Source: Owenia fusiformis (lineage: Eukaryota; Annelida; Polychaeta; Sabellida; Oweniidae). From it: a stretch of DNA of 60,000 nucleotides. Shown in pieces: positions 45,101 to 49,921 of this stretch. Each line of letters begins with the position of its first letter. The first letter of the stretch is position 1. The stretch lies in NCBI GenBank assembly GCA_903813345.2, contig CAIIXF020000011.1:19267754-19327753 (forward strand), read 5' to 3'. Below the pieces are notes generated by a model. The model saw nothing but the letters and a program-made list of their open reading frames with translations. It did not search any database and had not been told where the DNA came from. A program made the translations under genes and the position numbers.

Positions 45101-46251
45101 TTTAGATGTGAGTTTCATTTATCATACACATACATGTACATTTTTTTCTATGTACATCTCATCATTGCACTTAAAATAACTTGTATTATTAAACAACTAA
45201 ATAACAACTAATACAAGAGTACAACTCTCCTTATTAACCAATTTCAATAAGATATAATAAAAAGGCAATTTTGTAAATGTGAATTGTGTAAATTTTACCA
45301 ACTAAAATTCATATGTAATATTTCTTGGTCAAAAATGACAGAATATAGGCTGTAAACTTTTCTATAGTTCATGCATAGAAGTACGTATTATGTTCATACA
45401 GTTCTATACCTGTGACATGGATAAGCTCCTGATATTTGTAAGCTGGTACAATCAGAAAATGACGTTTTTAGTACAAAAGTCTGAAAAAATTATTATGTAA
45501 ATGTATAAGAATGCTTCTGAAATTGTAGCCCTGATCCGTTAATAGATGAATAATAAAACATATAATATCATTTTTTCGTGTTTGTTCCAGGGAGGAATGC
45601 AGCCAGCAGGGGGAATGGGGATGCAACCAGGAATGGGGATGCAGCAACAGCAATTCATGGTCAGTTATACTTTGCTGTTGATTACCACCTGTTTGGGTCA
45701 CTGCCTGTTTTGGTATCATTGTATAATATTAACCATTATTATTTCCATGCTGAGATACTCATTTTCTCATTGGTCAATCCGGTATCATGTGACTAAAACA
45801 TTTTGTGCTACCTGTGGATAATGGAAAAATGCTAATACAAATATTGAATGGATGTGATTGTTGGATATCTATATTGCCATGAGGGATGTATTCAACTCAC
45901 CCATCGAGCATCATTGAATACAACCTCAGTAATATTAATAAATATTCTAATAATATGATTAATAAAGGATGTGTCAATACATGGAACAAGAATGCTAATT
46001 TTCAATCATTCGGATACTCATAGCATCTCTCTCTGTTGCATCGCATCGTATCTATTCAGAAGGATAGAGATGGAGAGGGTGTGGCTTACCACGATGATTT
46101 TCAATTTTGTTTTTTAATTTTGTTCATGCATTTCTTTGCACAGGCTGGTGGAATGAGACCAATGGGTGCAGGAATGGGTATGCAACAACAGCCAATGGGC
46201 AACTTCCAACCTAGACAACAGACTCCAAATGATCCCTTTGGCGCACTGTGA
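1239..46251 (+). CDS. PICALM: PICALM/AP180-family clathrin assembly protein, 5'-truncated by the window (26 exons)
   Basis: Clathrin-coated-vesicle adaptor: the ANTH domain binds PI(4,5)P2 at the plasma membrane and the disordered tail recruits clathrin and AP-2. Seen here: 26 exons that join in frame with matching phases to give 898 residues plus stop. Residues 1-87 are the last ANTH helices ([52 protein letters not shown]). The tail follows, with DLF, two DDLL boxes, NPF and DPF motifs and Pro/Thr/Gln-rich stretches. Residues about 724-800 hold the block conserved in the family ([30 protein letters not shown]). The end is Met/Gln/Gly-rich and finishes NDPFGAL. With every exon included the tail is much longer than that of vertebrate PICALM, so many tail exons are probably alternative. 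The start codon and the earlier ANTH exons lie upstream of the window. The family call is firm; the isoform set is inferred. Confidence 0.95.
1391..1556 (+). mobile_element. Family B palindrome-headed element, core-less copy (166 bp)
   Basis: Begins TTTTTATGTCACCTCCAAAA, ends GGTGGTGACATTGTGCATG then CCTTGT. Both ends match those of the long copy at 40172-41700, but the tandem core is missing. Probably a non-autonomous rolling-circle-type element. Confidence 0.65.
1698..1804 (+). CDS. PICALM: PICALM exon ([26 protein letters not shown])
   Basis: Acceptor ttttcag, donor GAG|gtaagt. The 107 bases complete the split Glu codon and encode [18 protein letters not shown] and [10 protein letters not shown], ending in phase 0. 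The match to the family is nearly residue by residue. Confidence 0.96.
1975..2049. repeat. G-rich 23-bp tandem repeat, 3 copies
   Basis: Three units of the pattern GGGGGCATTTGCAAAGTGGGA with small changes. G runs on the plus strand could form a quadruplex (inference). Confidence 0.7.
2683..2872. repeat. Imperfect GTTACCAAGCAATATGGCAA tandem
   Basis: Repeated units of GTTACCAAGCAATATGGCAA, some extended by TTCTGTGAATGTTTTATAT and TGTGACT. About five copies of mixed length. Confidence 0.7.
3839..4075. repeat. 30-bp minisatellite, about 8 copies
   Basis: Unit CCATGTCACCCTGTTGAGAA plus TTTGAAAATT. Alternating TTCC and TTAC variants suggest a 60-bp higher-order duplication in the middle. Confidence 0.85.
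4992..5049. promoter_or_regulatory. Triplet of RFX X-box-like sites
   Basis: GTTGCCATAGTAAC at 4992 and 5036 and GTTACCATAGTAAC at 5014, spaced 22 bp. All fit the X-box consensus GTNRCC-N2-RGYAAC. They could equally be a tandem of transposon origin, since the same 14-mer occurs in the mariner relic at 42414-43466. Confidence 0.45.
5576..5657. repeat. Perfect inverted repeat, 38-bp arms, 6-bp loop
   Basis: Left arm 5576-5613 and right arm 5620-5657 are exact reverse complements (GTGTTTTCGTTACATACTGT...), loop CTAGAA. It could be a young palindromic insertion or a transcribed hairpin. No gene is assigned. Confidence 0.9.
5768..5813. mobile_element. 46-bp palindromic mariner-type remnant
   Basis: TAGGGTGTCCAAAAA at the left and TTTTTTAGACACCCTG at the right, flanked by TA on both sides. 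It looks like two TIRs joined with almost no interior. Confidence 0.55.
6910..6951 (+). CDS. PICALM: PICALM exon (ANTH end: [14 protein letters not shown])
   Basis: A 42-base microexon between tatttttag and AAG|gtaagc, phase 0 to 0. It encodes [14 protein letters not shown], which corresponds to the family signature xVGIDxGxIPDL near the ANTH boundary. Confidence 0.95.
6952..8764 (+). other. PICALM intron, 1.8 kb
   Basis: AT-rich. It contains one left end of the CAGTAAAACC-type repeat at 8062. Otherwise nothing seen. Confidence 0.7.
8062..8200 (+). mobile_element. Left-end fragment of a CAGTAAAACC-type element
   Basis: TA|CAGTAAAACCTGTATTTCTG followed by CTCTAATTTAAAGG and 'gaacac' text as in the complete copies at 12710 and 48212. 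No right TIR was found, and the fragment end is approximate. Confidence 0.45.
8765..8983 (+). CDS. PICALM: PICALM exon (post-ANTH helix and charged coiled segment)
   Basis: 219 bases, phase 0 to 0, donor AAA|gtgagt. It encodes [20 protein letters not shown], a family-typical sequence, then a Ser/Thr linker and the charged helix [19 protein letters not shown]. The last ANTH helix gives way here to the disordered tail. Confidence 0.95.
9121..9189. repeat. (GTCC/GTCT)n tetranucleotide microsatellite
   Basis: Runs of GTCC, GTCT and GTAC units directly inside the 5' head of the family A element. Confidence 0.9.
9699..10995. repeat. 162-bp tandem array, 8 units
   Basis: The landmark GTAAAGTCTTGTCTGCGC recurs at 9699, 9861, 10023, 10185, 10347, 10510, 10672 and 10834, steps of 162 or 163. 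Units contain AGGCAGCCATTTTGGATTTT. High identity between units indicates recent homogenisation. Confidence 0.93.
11447..11603 (+). CDS. PICALM: PICALM tail exon with DLF and DDLL motifs
   Basis: 157 bases, phase 0 to 1, donor G|gtatgt. The charged helix continues (EQRAKEAQ), followed by an Ala/Pro-rich run, then PDLFNAP (clathrin/AP-2 ear type DLF) and SKASDDLLG (DLL clathrin-binding type). This exon opens the phase-1 run. Confidence 0.93.
12331..12687. repeat. Tandem triplication of a CAGTAAAA-type unit
   Basis: Units start TACAGTAAAA at 12331, 12457 and 12564, each carrying CTTTAGTGAAGATCTGTGCC and CTATTGAACACCTGTGT. Three copies of 107-126 bp inside the 4.1-kb element. Confidence 0.85.
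12710..13165. mobile_element. CAGTAAAACC-type MITE, 456 bp
   Basis: TA|CAGTAAAATCTGTCTAATCC at the left and CAGGTTTTACTG|TA at the right, with inner GGATTAGGAGGTGTTCACAT type text at both ends. TA duplication and a CAGTA terminus fit pogo/Tigger-like elements (inference). Confidence 0.75.
13228..13297 (+). repeat. Arm of a 70-bp inverted repeat pair (mate 15265-15334)
   Basis: GATCGCCTACTATTAAAAGT followed by GCGTGATCAAAGACTCG recurs in reverse at 15265-15334 with a few mismatches. Both arms lie within the 4.1-kb TIR element. Confidence 0.85.
15265..15334 (-). repeat. Arm of a 70-bp inverted repeat pair (mate 13228-13297)
   Basis: Reverse copy of the arm at 13228. It may be a second end pair of an inner element or a segmental inversion. 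Confidence 0.85.
15994..16149 (+). CDS. PICALM: PICALM tail exon with NPF motif
   Basis: 156 bases, phase 1 to 1, acceptor cactcag, donor G|gtatgt. It encodes [20 protein letters not shown], a Gln-rich stretch and [11 protein letters not shown]. The NPF tripeptide is an EH-domain ligand in endocytic proteins (family knowledge). Confidence 0.93.
17527..17625 (+). CDS. PICALM: PICALM tail exon ([13 protein letters not shown])
   Basis: 99 bases, phase 1 to 1, acceptor acctttag, donor G|gtactg. It encodes [20 protein letters not shown] and an Ala/Pro/Gly stretch. The FDANF/AAFG elements resemble other family tails. Confidence 0.9.
19339..19389 (+). CDS. PICALM: PICALM tail exon, 51 bases
   Basis: Acceptor gctatag, donor G|gtaggg, phase 1 to 1. 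It encodes [16 protein letters not shown], low-complexity disordered tail. The call rests on frame continuity and good splice sites. Confidence 0.82.
20282..20353 (+). CDS. PICALM: PICALM tail exon, 72 bases
   Basis: Acceptor ctcttttag, donor T|gtatgt, phase 1 to 1. It encodes [20 protein letters not shown] and NEPS. Hydrophilic and disordered, with no recognised motif. Confidence 0.78.
20595..20648 (+). CDS. PICALM: PICALM tail exon, 54 bases (FDTEDMT)
   Basis: Acceptor gctacag, donor G|gtaaca, phase 1 to 1. It encodes [17 protein letters not shown]. The FDTED start resembles the FDxx starts of neighbouring exons. Confidence 0.78.
20920..21857. mobile_element. 938-bp MITE with about 160-bp TIRs, mariner-type ends
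   Basis: TA|CAGGGTGGTCCAAAAAAAAT at the left, matching inverted end at the right, TA on both sides. Complementarity continues through ATCTGATGTAAAGTTTATAG and GTTAATGCATTAAAC, so each arm is about 160 bp. No open frame of note inside. It lies in the PICALM intron 20649-22204. Confidence 0.88.
22205..22246 (+). CDS. PICALM: PICALM tail exon, 42 bases (SFDPPAVPP)
   Basis: Acceptor ttcgcaag, a weaker pyrimidine tract than its neighbours; donor G|gtaact; phase 1 to 1. It encodes [14 protein letters not shown], short and Pro-rich. Probably an optional cassette. Confidence 0.72.
22968..23036 (+). CDS. PICALM: PICALM tail exon with DPF motif
   Basis: Acceptor catttcag, donor G|gtaaga, phase 1 to 1. 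It encodes [23 protein letters not shown] is the classic AP-2 alpha-ear ligand. Confidence 0.9.
23825..24133 (+). CDS. PICALM: PICALM tail exon, 309 bases, Thr/Pro-rich
   Basis: Acceptor gttgacag, donor G|gtttgt, phase 1 to 1. This is the largest tail exon. It opens [18 protein letters not shown] and continues through Thr/Pro/Ser/Glu-rich sequence to [10 protein letters not shown]. It has no stop in this frame over 309 bases and ends in phase. Disordered, with many possible phosphorylation sites. Confidence 0.88.
24661..24834 (+). CDS. PICALM: PICALM tail exon, Pro/Ser-rich with DDLLG
   Basis: Acceptor attttcag, donor G|gtaggt, phase 1 to 1. It encodes [16 protein letters not shown], an [11 protein letters not shown] run and [11 protein letters not shown]. 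The terminal DDLLG repeats the ending of the exon at 11447-11603, suggesting duplicated clathrin-box cassettes. Confidence 0.9.
25093..25155 (+). CDS. PICALM: PICALM tail exon, 63 bases
   Basis: Acceptor attgtag, donor G|gttagt, phase 1 to 1. It encodes [20 protein letters not shown]. Polar and disordered. Confidence 0.82.
25315..25374 (+). CDS. PICALM: PICALM tail exon, 60 bases
   Basis: Acceptor ttctgcag, donor G|gtacat, phase 1 to 1. It encodes [20 protein letters not shown]. The MGSSPG motif recurs in the next exon, evidence that the two share an origin. Confidence 0.83.
25663..25830 (+). CDS. PICALM: PICALM tail exon, Met/Gln-rich
   Basis: Acceptor attctcag, donor G|gtaagg, phase 1 to 1. 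It encodes [20 protein letters not shown] followed by Met/Gln/Gly-rich sequence with two SPGG/SPGS repeats. Prion-like low complexity, similar in character to the final two exons. Confidence 0.88.
26525..27430 (+). CDS. Intronless rhodopsin-class (class A) G-protein-coupled receptor, 301 aa
   Basis: Seven-transmembrane receptor, ligand unknown. Visible landmarks: TM1 about 7-32 with SN24A; TM2 with LNIAIAD52; Cys83 at the top of TM3 and Cys158 in the second extracellular loop, a likely disulphide; end of TM3 S105-F-D107-R108-F109, so DRF instead of DRY; TM4 Trp135; TM5 about 171-194; TM6 CWIP at 236-239; TM7 T273-P274-FLV where NPxxY is expected. N-glycosylation sequons at N74 and N260. Very short termini. 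The start has A at -3 and G at +4, a good Kozak context. It lies inside a PICALM intron on the same strand. The overall look is of the amine/adenosine/melanocortin-like part of class A, but I cannot name a subfamily. The intact frame argues for a functional gene, possibly a retrogene or a member of an expanded orphan clade. Confidence 0.88.
   Translation: MAFELNIFLFIIGCIFCVTIIFSNAIIIATILKWRSLWTPTNMIILNIAIADLFQGAVSSPLREGLNLESAITNGTVIDKYTCLFRCVATGFSSLVVLGSYVVLSFDRFIAIVYPFKFDTWLHRKLIIAFCLVSWLIPLSMLSPVFFGWNIWQANRPCKDGYVYPDILNKVGNFYMAATLGFSILLHCKILWIAKQSRQKIVSQLSVIDHACAVNYKRSYLILKTTMSMIGFFILCWIPFAVVRIILPYKDIENKDIWLNVTFKIVLVKSFITPFLVSKQLKNGMIELFSSLKLTRDENGD
27625..27630 (+). terminator. Poly(A) signal AATAAA of the nested GPCR
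   Basis: AATAAA lies 195 bases after the GPCR stop codon, the expected distance for a short 3' UTR. Assigned by position only. Confidence 0.5.
27828..28216 (+). mobile_element. Family C palindrome-headed element
   Basis: 5' palindrome ATCATACCTA-TGAA-AAGGTATGAT at 27831, then ATTGTTGTC. Two loosely repeated segments each contain ACATGTTACATGG-like text, AGTTCTAGAGCTGATTA and GGTGGCCATCTTGC. The 3' half is TAGGTATGATACTATT, then CAC-CCT-GTG and CCTTGT. Same plan as families A and B with different sequence. Confidence 0.6.
28270..28672. mobile_element. Probable MITE with imperfect TIRs, about 400 bp
   Basis: AAAAATTATGGATTAGGACC at the left pairs with GGCCCCTATTCATAATTTTT at the right. A second inner match pairs AGAGAGGATCTT with AAGATCCTCTT. 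Ends are approximate. Confidence 0.5.
29942..29983 (+). CDS. PICALM: PICALM tail exon, 42 bases (GYGNMMQQG)
   Basis: Acceptor attttcag, weak donor G|gtcagc, phase 1 to 1. It encodes [14 protein letters not shown], continuing the Met/Gln-rich character of 25663-25830. The weak donor suggests optional use. Confidence 0.8.
30327..30371 (+). CDS. PICALM: PICALM tail exon, 45 bases, NAGNAG acceptor
   Basis: The acceptor reads atgcagcag, so splicing after either AG keeps the frame and adds or drops one Ala. Donor G|gtaggg, phase 1 to 1. It encodes [16 protein letters not shown], a basic patch. Confidence 0.75.
30557..30604 (+). CDS. PICALM: PICALM tail exon, 48 bases ([13 protein letters not shown])
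   Basis: Acceptor atttcag, donor T|gtaaga, phase 1 to 1. It encodes [16 protein letters not shown]. The DALD element is adaptor-like, but no exact motif is claimed. Confidence 0.8.
30793..30873 (+). CDS. PICALM: PICALM tail exon, 81 bases, with probable GC donor
   Basis: Acceptor atatttag, phase 1. It encodes [18 protein letters not shown] and HSGASDT. No GT donor in phase 1 has a good consensus. The sequence A|GCAAGT at 30874 fits the GC-AG donor consensus and joins in frame to 34317. The only good-looking GT nearby (30878) would be in phase 2 and break the frame; reading on hits a stop. Confidence 0.75.
32092..32201 (+). CDS. Candidate alternative 3'-terminal exon of PICALM
   Basis: After a good pyrimidine tract (cttcctttttgcctactatag) an open stretch in the same phase as all tail exons encodes 35 residues beginning [13 protein letters not shown] and ending SNSSE, then TAA overlapping an AATAAA. 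Spliced from 30873 it would replace the conserved C-terminus. No homology is recognised. It could be chance open frame. Confidence 0.25.
32816..32968. repeat. 30-bp minisatellite, 5 copies
   Basis: Unit GAGGGCATAAACTATAATGT plus GAATATGACT. The unit length is a multiple of three, so both strands stay open. Probably intronic and non-coding. Confidence 0.88.
34317..34467 (+). CDS. PICALM: PICALM conserved C-terminal exon ([11 protein letters not shown])
   Basis: Acceptor attgtag, donor AA|gtaagt, phase 1 to 2. It encodes [13 protein letters not shown] and [19 protein letters not shown], matching the block shared by AP180/PICALM tails (DxDSSLxxLVGNL). This exon is strong proof that the tail exons belong to the same gene as the ANTH exons. 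Confidence 0.95.
34529..34671. mobile_element. CAGTAAAACC-type MITE, 143 bp
   Basis: TA|CAGTGAAATCTGTAAAGTGG at the left, GAGACAGGTTTTACTG|TA at the right. Confidence 0.75.
35931..37643 (+). mobile_element. Family A element, second copy
   Basis: Same head (TTTTATGTCCCCACCACATA), GTCY tract at about 35981-36020, tandem core of roughly 160-bp units, and the same tail GGTGGGGACATTTTG, ACAC-ATTT-GTGT, TCTTGT. Units are more diverged than in the copy at 9071, and a short internal duplication lies around 37035-37130. Confidence 0.78.
37714..37788. mobile_element. 75-bp palindromic MITE
   Basis: TA|CATGGTGTCCATAAAGTCTC at the left and GAGACCTTATGGACACCTTG|TA at the right, close to a perfect inverted repeat with only about 35 bp between the arms. 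Confidence 0.75.
38379..38611. mobile_element. 233-bp inverted-repeat element
   Basis: CTTTATCCTATGCCAAGTAG at the left, CTACTTGGTATAGGATAAAG at the right. No clear target duplication. Confidence 0.7.
38637..38841. mobile_element. 205-bp MITE with TA duplication
   Basis: TA|CTGTATAAGTGGTAATTTT at the left, AAATACCACTTATACAG|TA at the right. Confidence 0.75.
39349..39511 (+). CDS. PICALM: PICALM C-terminal exon ([12 protein letters not shown])
   Basis: Acceptor attttag, donor ATG|gtaaat, phase 2 to 0. It encodes [20 protein letters not shown] and a Gln/Pro/Ala-rich stretch ending MGFQPM. The W..PGEKxxTGG pattern is family-typical. Confidence 0.95.
39803..39890 (+). repeat. Dispersed repeat, copy 1 (mate 41943-42030)
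   Basis: GGATCACCAAATGTACA and CCTTGGTATGCC shared with 41943-42030 over about 85 bp in direct orientation, with around a fifth of bases different by eye. Confidence 0.65.
40172..41700 (+). mobile_element. Family B element with tandem core and duplicated head
   Basis: Head TTTTTATGTCACCACCAAAA followed by GTGGTGACATATTGTTATGG occurs twice in a row (40172-40220, 40221-40268). About nine core units of 125-180 bp follow, marked by CAACTTGCTTCAAATTGAC and GACCTTCAATGACCTTCTC. Tail GGTGGTGACATTTTGTCATG, then TTAATGCCTTGT. No protein. It lies in the PICALM intron before the microexon at 41731. Confidence 0.75.
41731..41766 (+). CDS. PICALM: PICALM C-terminal microexon ([12 protein letters not shown])
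   Basis: 36 bases between gtttcag and CAG|gtagag, phase 0 to 0, encoding [12 protein letters not shown]. In phase with both neighbours; probably a cassette. Confidence 0.8.
41943..42030 (+). repeat. Dispersed repeat, copy 2 (mate 39803-39890)
   Basis: See the first copy. It overlaps a long chance open frame that shows no homology. Confidence 0.65.
42414..43466 (-). mobile_element. Mariner (D,D34D) transposon relic
   Basis: TA|CAGGGTGATCAATAAATAAG at the left and its inverted mate at the right, TA on both sides, 1053 bp. The minus strand at about 43075-42850 still reads as the C-terminal part of a mariner transposase: [12 protein letters not shown], then YSPDLSPYD. The two aspartates have 34 residues between them, as in mariner. 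A stop follows SPYDLPSYR, and [10 protein letters not shown] continues in another frame, so the gene is dead. The N-terminal part is not recognisable. Near each end is an X-box-like 14-mer (42562, 43314). Confidence 0.85.
42850..43075 (-). pseudogene. Broken mariner transposase fragment
   Basis: Part of the element at 42414-43466. The catalytic DN...D block with 34-residue spacing is visible, interrupted by stops upstream and a frame break after the last Asp. Confidence 0.8.
44081..44151. mobile_element. Poly(T)-only insertion flanked by 17-bp direct repeats
   Basis: AAAACCCTTGCATACTT at 44081-44097 and again at 44135-44151, with a T-rich 37-bp tract between (TTTATT repeats). It looks like an extremely 5'-truncated LINE-mediated insertion in reverse orientation, leaving only the tail. 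Confidence 0.6.
45591..45659 (+). CDS. PICALM: PICALM C-terminal exon (Met/Gln/Gly-rich)
   Basis: Acceptor gttccag, donor ATG|gtcagt, phase 0 to 0. It encodes [20 protein letters not shown] then QFM. Low-complexity, as expected for the end of invertebrate homologues. Confidence 0.88.
46144..46251 (+). CDS. PICALM: PICALM last coding exon, ends NDPFGAL
   Basis: Acceptor ttgcacag, phase 0, stop TGA at 46249-46251. It encodes [16 protein letters not shown] then [13 protein letters not shown]. The C-terminal DPF provides a final AP-2 ear ligand. Confidence 0.92.
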   Translation, partial: AGGMRPMGAGMGMQQQPMGNFQPRQQTPNDPFGAL

Positions 46252-46312
46252 AACCTAACTGTATTTTAGGTTAATGTAATTATTAGGTAAGAGCTAAAGT
46301 TCCAACTATGAA

Positions 46313-46432
46313 TTTTTTGTCACTTCCACAAATGGTGACATACTGTTATAGTCTCCAACTTTTTTTGTGGACTGTTGGTGGTCAGCGTCTAACAAATGGC
46401 AGGTGGTGACATTTTGCATGTAAATGCCTTGT
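46313..46432 (+). mobile_element. Family B element, core-less copy (120 bp)
   Basis: TTTTTTGTCACTTCCACAAA at the left; GGTGGTGACATTTTGCATG, then TAAATGCCTTGT at the right. In the probable PICALM 3' UTR. Confidence 0.65.
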
Positions 46433-46623
46433 ATATCATTGGAAAGGAGTTGTTACATGTACTATAAAATATGTTCCAATTAACAAAGTCAGATTATAAT
46501 GAATGCAGTGAGAGAAAAGTATCACACATGAAACATCATCACACCTACAACAATACAATTTATCACACACTATGATTAAGTTAATTAGATTAAGAGGCTT
46601 TTATATAATGCCTCTATAACAAC

Positions 46624-46670
46624 GTTTGTAACAAATGACAGGTGTTGACATTTTGCACACTAATGCCTTG
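46624..46670 (+). mobile_element. Family B element, 3' end only
   Basis: ACAAATGACAGGTGTTGACA followed by TTTTGCACACTAATGCCTTG. Only the right end is present. Confidence 0.55.
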
Positions 46671-48211
46671 ATTTAAATGTGATGCTAATTTGTTGTACTT
46701 TTCTTCCAGACTAATATATATCCAGACAGATGCAAGTGATATGTGACATGTGGGGAACTCCGCCATAGAGATGCATGTATTGTGTATAAATAGTGTATAT
46801 CCAGTAAAACCTCAGAGCTTATCTAACACTGAACATTGAATAGTCAACAACCACGATGAAAGATGGCGCTGCAGTCAAGGAATTTCTCTCGAATAAATGA
46901 TGCATCTAAAAACTAATATAAAAAATGTATCTGTGTGTCTTCATTCCATAACTTTTTTATGAGAAATATCCTCACTCATTTTGTGTCATTTCCTTGTTGT
47001 GAACTAAGGATATGACATTCAGAATGAGTATAAATAACTTGGCAGCTGCTCTGTGTAGCTTGAGTAATGTGTAAGCTAACACCCCTATGTTACTAGATGG
47101 GCTAGTCCAAAATGAATGGTTAGTCTAATAAGGATAAAAACAGAGGGGTGTTCCCATGTTGTCTGCCAGAAGTTGTGATTTGTACTGTACAGAGTCCAAT
47201 GGATTTACATGTGTGTACAGAGGATTGTGCATTACCCCAAGATGCCATGGTGGTCATGAAAAATTTATATCCAAACAATTCTACACTCGATTATTACCTA
47301 CATGGATTTAAGTTACATGTTGTCGTTCCATGATTTTTCTCGTTTTTATATAATACTTCTGTACAATATCGCTGCAAGTCATGTTTCTTCTCGTCTGTAA
47401 CATTATGTAAATTCTTCATATAATATTATCATAATTCTCTAAAATATCATGTTAATTTTCTGCAATATGTCTGTAATTTCACATGAATTCTTCTATCTAA
47501 TATCATGTCAATTCTCTCTAATATCATATTAATTCTCTGCAACATCATATTAACTGTTTTCTTGAAATGACCACTTTGGCATTTTATGGATGCACTTGGA
47601 TTGTAAATACTTTATTAAGAAAATTGTACAGTATATATAGAGATAGAAGAAATTGTTGTGATGAGATGTGAGTACAGTATGTAGCAGTATATAGATATAA
47701 TTATAATTATTATTATGGAATAAGCATCAGTTTCCTATGCATAGTTGGGACAGCATTTTCTCATATCATTTAGCTAACTGGACAGCATTGAAATCTATTA
47801 AGGTATTTCGACAGGTAATTTTCATAATTACCAATATAAATGGGAATGGTTCATATTTTTCACATTTTTATGTGGATATTTACAAATTATGGTAGAGTAC
47901 ATAGTTCAAATCAAAATATCTCAATTTTAAATGGAATTGAAATATTTCCCAAATTTATTTTGTGAAAATGTTGGATTACCTTAGTCATTTTCTGTAGATG
48001 TATTGCTTGCCAAATCTGTTTTGTTTTTGTGGTAATGAAATCAACTGTGGAGGTTATTGTCGGTAAGTAAAAAATGTCATTTGTTACTCATGCTTATGTG
48101 AAACATGTCTCCGCCACCATTCTCAATGCAGTACAATACAACACAGTAAGCCTCTAAGTCATATACCAATGGGACCATTCAATAGAAACTGAACTGATAA
48201 TTTCTATGACA

Positions 48212-48395
48212 CAGTAAAACCAGTCTAATCTAAATGCCACTGGGACGACCAGCCAAAAGTGTGTGGATTGGCAGGTGTTCACATTTTGGGGTTTTTAACA
48301 TGGAAGGTTTAAAAATAGGGTAGAAAAGTGTTCACATTGAAAGTTGTTTTAGTCAAAGTGGATTAGAGAGGTGTTCAGATAAACAGGTTTTACTG
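48212..48395. mobile_element. CAGTAAAACC-type MITE, 184 bp
   Basis: CAGTAAAACCAGTCTAATCT at the left, AAACAGGTTTTACTG|TA at the right. The left TA has become CA. Interior contains GGCAGGTGTTCACATTTTGG as in the 456-bp copy. Confidence 0.75.
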
Positions 48396-49186
48396 TACTT
48401 TCTCCTTTAAAGAGGCTTTAAAACAGGGTTTGACTGAAGAAATTCAGGTCTATTCATCTTATTGAATCATGGCCAGTTGTGTTATTTCCAATGAAGTTCA
48501 ATGCATTGAGAATCTATCGCTAAAGAGATTCTAAATATTTGATTGTACCTCCAGCCAACCTGATTCAGAAGTAATGATCAAAACTTAAGAACCATGATGG
48601 GGATATCTATTTGCCAATACTTTATTTTATAAAGAGGTAATATCAACAAAGTATGAAGTTATGTTTGGCTACATATGGCCTTAAGAAGGAAGGAACTAGT
48701 ACCTTGAACAAGTTGGTCCTAAACAAAGTGAACATTGAGTTCCGAATGGGTAATAACCCAACTTTATCTGCCATGAACCTTCAAACAATCCATCATCACA
48801 ACTAAAGTTGCATATCTGTCAAATCTTAAAGTCCACTTCAAGGTTTCCTGAATGCATGTTAAAATATATATCTAACACTGAAGTATCTTATATATGAAAT
48901 GCTTAACTAATCAGAAAAAGAAACAATAAATTTCATTGAAAATAATTCTCTCTATGTCGAGTTCTAGTATATGTTTTGGATGCTGAATGTTTGTGTAGTG
49001 TGTACATGTAAATGTATAAATGGTGTCAATTTTTACAGGCTTAAAAATTGTCAAATGTAATAAATTGTAATAATAAATCATGGAAAAGAGAAATGAATAT
49101 GCAAATAAATGTTTTGTTCACATTTGACAGATGTGGGACCTAAATATGTGTAGCTAATCAGAAGCTAGCTGAGCTGTTTTCCAATG

Positions 49187-49367
49187 TATGCCGGTGTAAA
49201 AGGGTAGGAGGTCCTATCAAATTATGGTCCTACTTTCCATTGATTTATATGGTGATCTAAATACAACTCTTTCCCTCATTATCTTATACGCAATCAGGGC
49301 CAGTAAGGGCCGTTAAGAAAGGGGACCATAATCCCTGGGGGACCATCATATCTTTCACACCGGTATA
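49187..49367. mobile_element. Probable 181-bp inverted-repeat element
   Basis: TATGCCGGTGTAAAAG at the left pairs with CTTTCACACCGGTATA at the right; ATTATGGTCC and GGACCATAAT match inside. Confidence 0.5.
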
Positions 49368-49854
49368 TCCACCTTGGGAGGGGTGCCTTGAGTCAAAATG
49401 TTGGGGGGGGGGTCAAAGATGAATCTGAATAGGCGATGCTTTCTTCAGAAAATTCTTACAATGTTGTTGGCATACATTTGCCACAATCTATGTGTGTGAT
49501 TTGATTCAAGATTAACGCAGTAAATAAAAAATTAAAAATAGTAGAATCAGTGCATGTACAAAAGGAAATAAAGTTACAGAACACGACTTGTCCATGCCAC
49601 ACTTTATCTCTCTCACAGCTTTTAACACTAGTATTTTCAAAAGCGCACTAGCCTCAGTCACATTTACTCTATGGTGGCTGTAGCTTCACAAAATAGATTT
49701 AGAAAATTTACAGACTATTGCCTATCCCTAGATATTATGCTGCATATTTCTCTCGTTTTGGGAAGCTACGGCTGCTGTACGGTTAGCGTAGATCAAATGT
49801 GACTAAGGCATAACTTATCTTTTTCGTAGTCCAAAAGAAGTTATTTTCATCAAA

Positions 49855-49921
49855 TGGTATGACATCAACATTTTTATCAAATGGTTTTATCAATGGTATG
49901 ACATCAACATTTTTAGCATAT
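49855..49921. repeat. 39-bp direct duplication
   Basis: ATGGTATGACATCAACATTT is repeated after 39 bases. Confidence 0.7.

Larger units (their letters stand above)
46252..46897 (+). other. Probable PICALM 3' UTR with AATAAA at 46892
   Basis: The first well-placed AATAAA after the stop is at 46892-46897. Two copies of a dispersed element, one complete and one 3' fragment, lie inside this stretch. Further signals near 49060-49110 could give a longer UTR. Confidence 0.5.
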
